A program made the position numbers and the translations under genes. A stretch of 12,848 bases of DNA from BMS3Bbin11 sp034659075 (GTDB lineage Bacteria; Pseudomonadota; Gammaproteobacteria; BMS3Bbin11): contig JAYEGM010000115.1 of assembly GCA_034659075.1 (NCBI GenBank), positions 1-12,848 on the forward strand, written 5' to 3'. The notes beneath the pieces were generated by a model, which worked only from the letters and a program-made list of their open reading frames with translations, ran no database searches and had not been told where the DNA came from. Numbering within the stretch: the first letter of the stretch is position 1; every line of letters starts with the position of its first letter. Shown one piece after another: positions 7,315 to 12,848 of the stretch.

Positions 7315-8013
7315 TTAAAGGTTCCCGAGCAGATCAGTTAAACCCGGTATATTGAAGCTGGTATCCGGTGCAACAAAACGTGCAGGGTTGATGGCCATGC
7401 TCCGGGCAGAAACCAGCTGGAATCGATTGCCGAAACGAAGTATGCCCAGTTTATCTTTTTTTACTTTTGACATCAGTTCATCGCCTTTGATTTTAATCGA
7501 TGGACTGGCTTTGCTAACGACATCAATGGCGTCAATCCAGGCGGCAGTATAATCCCATGCCAGCTGTGAACGGCTAAGCACCAGTTCATCCTGCTGTTTA
7601 ACATTGTTTCTTGACCAGATTATGTTATAGATCTCCCCGCTAATCCCCGCGACAGTTTCTTTTTTACCCGTTGCCTTCATGCTGATGACATGAACCAGCA
7701 GAGTTTCAGAATCTATTCCAAGCATTTTCATTACACCCAGACTCTGTGCCATCTGGTTCATGCTAGCCAGATCCATAACCAGCGTATTCCCCTGGTAGGA
7801 GCTCACTACCTGTGCCTGGCGGTTATTAAATAATAGATAGCCTGTTGTATCGCTTTCACTGTCCATATCGATGCGCGACGTCTTTTGATCTAGATACTCC
7901 AGGCTGAGAATATAGGGTTTTCCACCGTCCATACCTTTGAACTTTGCGATTCCTGATGCACTGGCACTGGCTGCTAGCAGCATTAACATAGAGAAAAAAA
8001 GAGCTTTTAGCAT
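7315..8013 (-). CDS. Exported protein of unknown function (DUF4412/LolA-like appearance)
   Basis: The 232-residue protein has a signal peptide with likely cleavage after ASA (residue 19). The mature part is a run of alternating beta-type stretches, such as KPYILSLEYLDQKTSRIDM, GYLLFNNRQAQVVSSYQ and NTLVMDLASM. This pattern recalls DUF4412 and other LolA-fold periplasmic proteins, but the match is by appearance only. There are no cysteines, so it is not a lipoprotein and forms no disulfides. The start at 8013 has only a weak Shine-Dalgarno (TAAGA). The gene lies 47 bases after the oadB stop and 29 bases before the exported gene at 6902-7285, all on the same strand. No terminator is visible after oadB, so it may be read through from the oad operon. 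Function unknown. Confidence 0.75.
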   Translation of the reverse strand: MLKALFFSMLMLLAASASASGIAKFKGMDGGKPYILSLEYLDQKTSRIDMDSESDTTGYLLFNNRQAQVVSSYQGNTLVMDLASMNQMAQSLGVMKMLGIDSETLLVHVISMKATGKKETVAGISGEIYNIIWSRNNVKQQDELVLSRSQLAWDYTAAWIDAIDVVSKASPSIKIKGDELMSKVKKDKLGILRFGNRFQLVSARSMAINPARFVAPDTSFNIPGLTDLLGNL

Positions 8014-8060
8014 ATTTAATAAAATCTTAGAGTGTTTGCTATAGGGAAATAATTACTGAA

Positions 8061-9224
8061 TCAGCTTAGCAATGCAATCATAACACCAGCTGCAACCGCC
8101 GAGCCAATGACACCTGCCACATTGGGTCCCATTGCATGCATTAGCAGAAAGTTATGTGGATTGGCTTCCAGCCCCATACGGTTGGAAACTCGAGCGGCCA
8201 TCGGTACGGCCGAAACACCCGCGGAGCCAATCAGCGGATTGACCTTGTGCTTTGAGACCATGTTCATTAATTTTGCCATCAGGATACCTGTCGCCGTACC
8301 AATGGCGAAAGCAACTATTCCCAGCGCAAGAATGCCCAGTGTCTTGACGTTAAGAAAATGTTCGGCACTCATTTTAGAGCCGACAGCTATGCCGAGGAAT
8401 ATGGTGACAATATTTATTAGAGAGTTCTGTGCTGTATCACTGAGACGATCGACTACACCACTTTCACGCATTAGATTGCCGAGCGCGAACATGCCAAGTA
8501 AAGGCGACGCCGTGGGCAACAGCAAAGCAACCAGTACCAGCAGCAACAATGGAAACACTATCTTCTCTGTTCGGGACACATGGCGTAACTGCACCATTTC
8601 TATGCAACGCTCTTCATGTGTGGTCAGCAAGCGGATTATAGGTGGCTGGATAATAGGTACCAGTGCCATATAGGAATAGGCCGCCACAGCTATCGCCCCG
8701 AGCAGGTCGGGGGCCAGTTTACTGGCGACGAAAATAGCGGTAGGCCCATCAGCGCCGCCAATGATTCCAATTGCCGCTGCATCAGTGATGCTGAAATCAA
8801 TCCAGCCCATGGCACTGACAGCAACCGCGCCGAGTACCGTAGCAAAGATGCCGAACTGTGCCGCTGCGCCAAGAAAGAGCATTTTCGGATTGGCCAGCAG
8901 GGGACCAAAATCAGTCATTGCGCCGACACCCATGAAAATAATCAGCGGAAAAGCACCGGTAGAGATCCCAACGCTGTAAATATAATAGAGAAAGCCGCCT
9001 GGAGAAATAGTAAGCCCTGCTTCAATCAGCGGAGCATCCATCAGCCCTGCCCCTGGAATATTCACCAGTATCGCGCCAAAACCTATCGGCAACAGCAACA
9101 GAGGTTCAAAGCCTTTACGTATGGCGAGATATAACAGAAAAAAGCCGATCACCATCATGATGGGTTGCCCGAATTCCATCTGAAACAGCCCGCTGCTCTG
9201 CCATAAACTGATTAGCTTTTCCAT
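8061..9224 (-). CDS. oadB: Oxaloacetate decarboxylase Na+ pump, beta subunit (carboxybiotin decarboxylase)
   Basis: The 387-residue inner-membrane protein has many hydrophobic helices and is the Na+-translocating subunit. It decarboxylates carboxybiotin on the alpha subunit and couples this to Na+ export. The Klebsiella OadB residues known to matter (Asp203, Tyr229, Asn373, Gly377, Ser382) all appear here at a constant offset of 44: Asp159 in GGADGPT, Tyr185 in YSYMALVP, Asn329 and Gly333 in NPLIG, and Ser338 in GVSAVP. This argues for a working pump. The N-terminus is shorter than in Klebsiella. AAGG, seven bases before the ATG, overlaps the oadA stop, and the two genes are nine bases apart, so they are tightly coupled. 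Related beta subunits serve methylmalonyl-CoA or glutaconyl-CoA decarboxylases; oadA next door favours oxaloacetate. Confidence 0.95.
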   Translation of the reverse strand: MEKLISLWQSSGLFQMEFGQPIMMVIGFFLLYLAIRKGFEPLLLLPIGFGAILVNIPGAGLMDAPLIEAGLTISPGGFLYYIYSVGISTGAFPLIIFMGVGAMTDFGPLLANPKMLFLGAAAQFGIFATVLGAVAVSAMGWIDFSITDAAAIGIIGGADGPTAIFVASKLAPDLLGAIAVAAYSYMALVPIIQPPIIRLLTTHEERCIEMVQLRHVSRTEKIVFPLLLLVLVALLLPTASPLLGMFALGNLMRESGVVDRLSDTAQNSLINIVTIFLGIAVGSKMSAEHFLNVKTLGILALGIVAFAIGTATGILMAKLMNMVSKHKVNPLIGSAGVSAVPMAARVSNRMGLEANPHNFLLMHAMGPNVAGVIGSAVAAGVMIALLS

Positions 9225-9233
9225 CTTAGTGCC

Positions 9234-11030
9234 TTATTTAATCAGCAGCAGATTGTCGCCAACGGTGACAGAATCACCTTCGCGTACAAAGATTTCGGAC
9301 ACTACACCCGGCTGTGAACTGCGTATCTCAGTTTCCATCTTCATCGCTTCCAGAATAATCACAACATCACCTTTTGCGACAGAATGGCCTGGGGACACAT
9401 GGAGTTTGAATATAGTACCGGCCAGTGGAGCCTGAGTCATGGTACCTGTTCCACTACCCTCAGCTGGTGGAGGCACCGGTGAACGACTCTCAGGCTCAGT
9501 ACTGCCGGCAGGCGTTATGCTGGAGATTTCCCCGCCATTTCGCACACCGACTACATAGGACTGGCCTTCGACAGTGACGGTGTAGACCTCTTCACCGGCC
9601 TCATTGGTAACGACTTCCTGCTCTATACCTGTCGGTACAGGCTCAAAGGCATCAGGATTGCCACGATTTTCGAGAAATTTAAGACCCACCTGAGGAAACA
9701 GTGCGTAGGTCAGTACATCATCAATTTCATTTTCGCCCTCTGCCAGCTGAATGCCCTTCTCACCGGCAATTTTCTCAAGCTCAGCTGCCAGCTTGTCCAG
9801 TTCATCATCGATCAGATCTGCCGGTCGACAGGTAATGGGCTCGGCACCTTCCAGGACCCGCTGCTGCAACTCTTTATTGACCGGCGCGGGTGTTGCCCCG
9901 TATTCGCCTTTGAGCACCCCTGCCGTTTCCAGAGAAATACTTTTATATCGTTCTCCGGTCAATACATTAAGGACCGCCTGGGTGCCTACGATCTGCGACG
10001 TTGGCGTCACCAGAGCGATATAGCCGAGATCCTTACGTACTTTCGGTATTTCCTCCAGCACTTCATCAAAGCGGTCTGCTGCCCCCTGCTCGCGCAGCTG
10101 GCCTTCCATATTCGTCAGCATGCCGCCCGGTACCTGGGCCACGAGAATTCGTGAGTCGATACCTTTTAGTGAGCCTTCGAAACAGGCATATTTTTTTCTG
10201 ACCTCGCGAAAATAAGCAGCAATTTCCTCAAGTAGATCCAGATCCAGACCGGTATCTCTATCCTCACCCTTCAGAATTGCAACCAGAGATTCTGTCGGTG
10301 AATGACCATAAGTCATACTCATTGACGAGATTGATGTATCAACATTATCGATACCGGCTTCGATACATTTCAAAGCGGTAGCGGTAGACATTCCTGTCGT
10401 TGCATGGGACTGCATGTGGATTGGGATATCCACAGCCTGCTTAAGACGCGTGACCAGTTCATAGCCCGCATAAGGTGTCAGCAGGCCTGCCATATCTTTA
10501 ATACAAATAGAATCTGAGCCCATATCCTCAAGCTCACGTGCCAGATCCAGCCAGGTATCGATATTGTGCACCGGGCTAACCGTATAAGAGAGTGTGCCCT
10601 GCGCATGTTTTCCTACCTGGCAAACGGCCTTGATGGCGGTGGCGAGGTTACGCGGGTCATTCATCGCATCAAACACCCGGAACACATCCACACCATTGAC
10701 TGCTGCGCGCTCTACAAACTTGCAGACCACATCGTCAGCATAATGCCGGTAACCAAGGATATTCTGCCCGCGGAACAGCATCTGCTGCGGCGTATTCGGC
10801 ATCGCCGCCTTCAGCTCACGAATTCGTACCCATGGATCCTCACCTAGAAAACGGATGCAGGCATCAAAAGTTGCTCCACCCCAGGATTCAAGTGACCAGA
10901 ATCCTACCTGATCAAGCTTCTCCGCAATCGGTAGCATATCATCGAGGCGCATGCGGGTAGCGAGCAGAGACTGGTGTCCATCACGCAACACTACATCCGT
11001 TATACCCAAAGGTTTCTTGTTTTCAGTCAT
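9234..11030 (-). CDS. oadA: Oxaloacetate decarboxylase Na+ pump, alpha subunit (carboxyltransferase + biotin carrier)
   Basis: The 598-residue protein transfers carboxylate from oxaloacetate to biotin, giving pyruvate. Residues 1 to about 465 are the HMGL-like carboxyltransferase and PycB-type region, with LRDGHQS (metal ligand Asp17), the Lys178 position expected to be carbamylated (CIKDMAG), and SHATTG (His209). Position 207, where the Vibrio enzyme has its other metal-binding His, is Gln here (HMQSH). A Pro/Ser/Gly-rich linker spans about 507-531. The C-terminal biotinyl domain has EAMKME with acceptor Lys564, 34 residues from the end. ATG at 11030 has only a distant AGGA (11 bases) and follows oadG by 27 bases. 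It is cytoplasmic and attached to the membrane through OadG. A pyruvate carboxylase B subunit looks similar, but the flanking oadB and oadG decide for the pump. Confidence 0.95.
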   Translation of the reverse strand: MTENKKPLGITDVVLRDGHQSLLATRMRLDDMLPIAEKLDQVGFWSLESWGGATFDACIRFLGEDPWVRIRELKAAMPNTPQQMLFRGQNILGYRHYADDVVCKFVERAAVNGVDVFRVFDAMNDPRNLATAIKAVCQVGKHAQGTLSYTVSPVHNIDTWLDLARELEDMGSDSICIKDMAGLLTPYAGYELVTRLKQAVDIPIHMQSHATTGMSTATALKCIEAGIDNVDTSISSMSMTYGHSPTESLVAILKGEDRDTGLDLDLLEEIAAYFREVRKKYACFEGSLKGIDSRILVAQVPGGMLTNMEGQLREQGAADRFDEVLEEIPKVRKDLGYIALVTPTSQIVGTQAVLNVLTGERYKSISLETAGVLKGEYGATPAPVNKELQQRVLEGAEPITCRPADLIDDELDKLAAELEKIAGEKGIQLAEGENEIDDVLTYALFPQVGLKFLENRGNPDAFEPVPTGIEQEVVTNEAGEEVYTVTVEGQSYVVGVRNGGEISSITPAGSTEPESRSPVPPPAEGSGTGTMTQAPLAGTIFKLHVSPGHSVAKGDVVIILEAMKMETEIRSSQPGVVSEIFVREGDSVTVGDNLLLIK

Positions 11031-11057
11031 GTAAGAAGGAATCCTGGAAAAGCTTTT

Positions 11058-11336
11058 TTATGGCCGGCGGCAACGGTGTTTGGCGAGTGCAGCCTGAATG
11101 ATTGCAACTATGCGGCCGTCTACATCCTGGTGATCTTTTGCAGAAGATGGAACATCCAGTTCCTGATCGGGTACCCAGCGCCCGATAATTGCCGACATCA
11201 AGGCGGTAACAACGACGAGCACCGTCAGAAAAACGCAAACGGTTCCCATGCCGTAAAGCATTAGATCCATACCCTGTTCAATCAGTGTTGCTCCAGCCAA
11301 ACCCAAATCCCCGGATAATACGAATGAGCGCGCCAT
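11058..11336 (-). CDS. oadG: Oxaloacetate decarboxylase Na+ pump, gamma subunit
   Basis: The 92-residue protein has one membrane helix (about 28-50) preceded by the family-type EQGMDLMLYGMG and a hydrophilic tail ending with His87 and Cys89. OadG assembles the complex by anchoring OadA to OadB, and its C-terminal tail binds Zn2+ in the Klebsiella enzyme, where clustered His residues do this; here only His87 and Cys89 lie near the end. The ATG at 11336 gives an N-terminal extension of about ten residues relative to the usual subunit, with a poor Shine-Dalgarno (TAGG). A later start near the TTG codons for Leu11 or Leu13 cannot be excluded. It is the first gene of the oadGAB operon, 27 bases before oadA. 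Confidence 0.88.
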   Translation of the reverse strand: MARSFVLSGDLGLAGATLIEQGMDLMLYGMGTVCVFLTVLVVVTALMSAIIGRWVPDQELDVPSSAKDHQDVDGRIVAIIQAALAKHRCRRP

Positions 11337-11449
11337 TTTAGCCTAGCAGGGGCTTGCATACCACTCTGGCGATTGCCATGAAGCAAGGGGGCCCGGCTAT
11401 TAACACATTGACTAATCAGCGTCGCCTCAACGCAGGTAAGAATAATCAC

Positions 11450-11479
11450 TTTATTTCATTTAAATCAATAACTTAACAA
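11450..11479 (-). promoter_or_regulatory. Candidate sigma70-type promoter for oadGAB
   Basis: Reading the - strand, TTGTTA (11479-11474) and AATAAA (11455-11450) are separated by 18 bases, each matching four of six consensus bases. This would give a leader of about 105 bases before oadG. The stretch is AT-rich, so such matches are cheap. It is the best candidate I see between the repeat and oadG. Confidence 0.22.
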
Positions 11480-11490
11480 GAATTCTTCTT

Positions 11491-11580
11491 CTGTCATTGC
11501 GGGGAACGTGTGATGAAGCAATCTCCTGGAACTTGAGCGATATGTCATGAGATTGCCACGCTCCGCTCGCAATGACGACT
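11491..11580. repeat. TCATTGCG-type palindromic intergenic repeat (hairpin / MITE-like)
   Basis: The ends are inverted copies: GTCATTGC (11493-11500) pairs with GCAATGAC (11569-11576), and GCAATCTC (11518-11525) pairs with GAGATTGC (11549-11556), around an internal loop and a 23-base terminal loop. The bases between the paired blocks differ in length (17 and 12), so the stem is imperfect. Elements of this look, with TCATTGCG ends and GCAATCTC inner blocks, occur as dispersed intergenic repeats in many environmental bacteria; this is recall, not a search. It lies 13 bases past the argA stop and may also act as its terminator. Confidence 0.75.
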
Positions 11581-11593
11581 TAATTGAAGAAAA

Positions 11594-12848
11594 TTAGCTT
11601 TTCAGCGACCGGTAATAAACACGGGAATTTCGGTGATAATTGTATAAAGAGCGCCTTTTTACCGGTAAATCTGCCAGCTTCAAGGTCTCGAAGCCTCTTT
11701 CACGGAACCAGTGGGAGGCCTGCGTGGTCAGCACAAAAAGAGCCTTCATGGCCAGTGCTTCCGCCTGATTCTCAGCGAATTTCAGCATCGCATCACCGCG
11801 CCCGGCCTTGCGGTAATCTGCGTGCACGGCCAGGCAGGCAAGCTCTGCCATAGCATTTTCAGGATAGGGAATCACTGCCACGCAGGCTGTTATCAGGCCG
11901 TCCCGCTCCATTACATAGAACTGCTCTATAGACATCTCCAGCTGTTCGCGTGAGCGCTTTACCAGCAGACCCTGCTGCTCCAACGGCTGGATCAGCTCGA
12001 TGATGCCGCCGATGTCCTCAATACCTGCCTGGCGTGTCACCTCATAATCGTTGGCCGTCACCAGTGTACCGGCCCCGTCACGTGTGTACAGTTCCTGCAA
12101 TAAAGCCCCTTCTCTCCAGGGAGTGATCAAATGTATCCTTTCAACGCCCTTCTGGCTTGCTTCAACTGCACTCCGCAAATGAACCTCAGCTTCAGCATCC
12201 AGCTTGCGCCGGGAGCTTAGAAGTTTTTCTGCCTGCAGCCCCGTTAATTGACGAATAATTTTCCGCCGTGCATCGCGCAAGCCCCTGCCATCAAGCAGGA
12301 AGATTAATTTGTCGGCATTGATGGCCGAAGCAGCATAGGTGGCAACCTGTTCAGAATTAATGTTAAACACCTCGCCAGTAACTGAATAGGCCAACGGCGA
12401 CAGCATTACGATAGAACGGGCATCGAGGTTGCGCAATATTGCCCCGCTATCCAGTTTTCTGACCTTGCCGGTGTAGCCATAATCGACACCCTCATGGATG
12501 CCGTAGGGGCAGGCGGTGATGAAATTACCCGACACGACATGAATACCGGCACCCGCCATTGGGGAATTTACTATACCGGCTGAGAACAATGCTTCGATCT
12601 GCACGCGAATACTGCCAACAGCATCACGCGTACACTCCATCGCAATTGCATCCGTTACCCGTAAGCCATTGACATACTCACTTCTGACTTTGCGTTGCTT
12701 AAGACAGCTTTCAATCTGCGGCCGGGCGCCATGCACAATAACCAGGCGCACACCCAGGCTGTTGAGTAGAGCCAGGTCCTGAATAAGCAGAGGAAAGTGC
12801 TCATCAGCTACCGCTTCACCACTAAATGCCAGCACAAAGGTCTTACCC
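11594..12848 (-). CDS. argA: N-acetylglutamate synthase, bifunctional AAK-GNAT type, 5' end outside window
   Basis: ArgA acetylates L-glutamate with acetyl-CoA, the first step of arginine synthesis, in the cytoplasm. The frame runs off the window: ahead of the GTG at 12835 the codons read Gly-Lys-Thr-Phe, matching the GKTFV found about 25-30 residues into E. coli ArgA, so that GTG is an internal Val. The visible part is about 417 residues. The amino-acid-kinase-like domain (about 1-265) has HGARPQI, HVVSGNF and the LSPLAYSVTGE region; it is not catalytic but carries arginine feedback inhibition in the family. The GNAT domain (about 270-417) has IGGIIELIQPLEQQG, the acetyl-CoA loop RKAGRG and FVLTTQASHWFRERGF. 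No broken reading frame or missing motif is seen in the visible part. Confidence 0.94.
   Translation of the reverse strand, partial: GKTFVLAFSGEAVADEHFPLLIQDLALLNSLGVRLVIVHGARPQIESCLKQRKVRSEYVNGLRVTDAIAMECTRDAVGSIRVQIEALFSAGIVNSPMAGAGIHVVSGNFITACPYGIHEGVDYGYTGKVRKLDSGAILRNLDARSIVMLSPLAYSVTGEVFNINSEQVATYAASAINADKLIFLLDGRGLRDARRKIIRQLTGLQAEKLLSSRRKLDAEAEVHLRSAVEASQKGVERIHLITPWREGALLQELYTRDGAGTLVTANDYEVTRQAGIEDIGGIIELIQPLEQQGLLVKRSREQLEMSIEQFYVMERDGLITACVAVIPYPENAMAELACLAVHADYRKAGRGDAMLKFAENQAEALAMKALFVLTTQASHWFRERGFETLKLADLPVKRRSLYNYHRNSRVYYRSLKS

Larger units (their letters stand above)
11337..11593. other. 257-base intergenic region between argA and oadG
   Basis: No gene is visible here. The argA-proximal part is filled by a hairpin repeat (11491-11580). 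The rest is AT-rich leader DNA for oadG, with a weak promoter candidate near 11450-11479 and a 10-bp palindrome AAGAATTCTT at 11478-11487. Confidence 0.7.

Noticed and set aside
8616..9134. 172-residue + strand open frame inside oadB
   Set aside because: It lies antisense to a strongly supported gene and has no family features; it is a shadow frame.
11048..11057. Palindrome AAAAGCTTTT between oadG and oadA
   Set aside because: It is short and AT-rich inside a tight operon, with no sign of function; chance is likely.
12833..12835. GTG at 12835 as the argA start
   Set aside because: The codons before it read Gly-Lys-Thr-Phe, matching conserved ArgA sequence, so the gene continues past the window end.
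1..12848. CRISPR array, tRNA or rRNA, insertion sequence, phage or defence genes
   Set aside because: I found no regularly spaced direct repeats, cloverleaf, rRNA-like sequence, transposase or defence-type protein; the coding space is taken by recognised housekeeping and exported genes.

Overview
The window reads as an ordinary chromosomal segment of a gammaproteobacterium. The evidence is the set of recognisable full-length proteins: RNase D with an HRDC domain, the peptidoglycan-recycling ligase Mpl, DsbA, an MltF-type transglycosylase, the bifunctional AAK-GNAT form of ArgA, and a three-subunit sodium-pumping decarboxylase in the order oadG-oadA-oadB. The Na+ pump suggests a marine, brackish or otherwise sodium-rich habitat, but this is inference. 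I cannot name a genus.

Layout. Positions 3-836 (+) hold the 3' part of a HupE/UreJ-type membrane protein cut by the window edge. It overlaps tail to tail with rnd (810-1928, -). A short divergent intergenic region leads to a co-directional + strand run: a small polytopic membrane protein (2019-2555), mpl (2561-3931), dsbA (3969-4625) and a substrate-binding-domain/SLT lytic transglycosylase (4676-6148). This run is about the cell envelope: making or recycling peptidoglycan precursors, folding periplasmic proteins and cutting murein. A 100-base intergenic stretch of TTTCAAG repeats and their inverted copies separates it from a long - strand run.

The - strand run, read from right to left, is: argA (11594 to the window end, 5' end missing), a TCATTGCG-type hairpin repeat, oadG, oadA, oadB, two exported proteins of unknown function (7315-8013 and 6902-7285), and a SYLF/Ysc84-domain exported protein (6253-6819). 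OadGAB decarboxylates oxaloacetate with a biotin carrier and exports Na+; all five catalytically important OadB residues known from the Klebsiella enzyme line up. OadA has one notable difference, a Gln where the first metal-binding His is expected.

I saw no tRNA, rRNA, CRISPR array, insertion sequence, phage gene or defence system. I found no convincing new multi-gene system. The most interesting leads are the two intergenic repeat elements, a possible coupling minicistron ahead of the gene at 2019, the OadA metal-site substitution, and the uncharacterised exported protein pair downstream of oadB.
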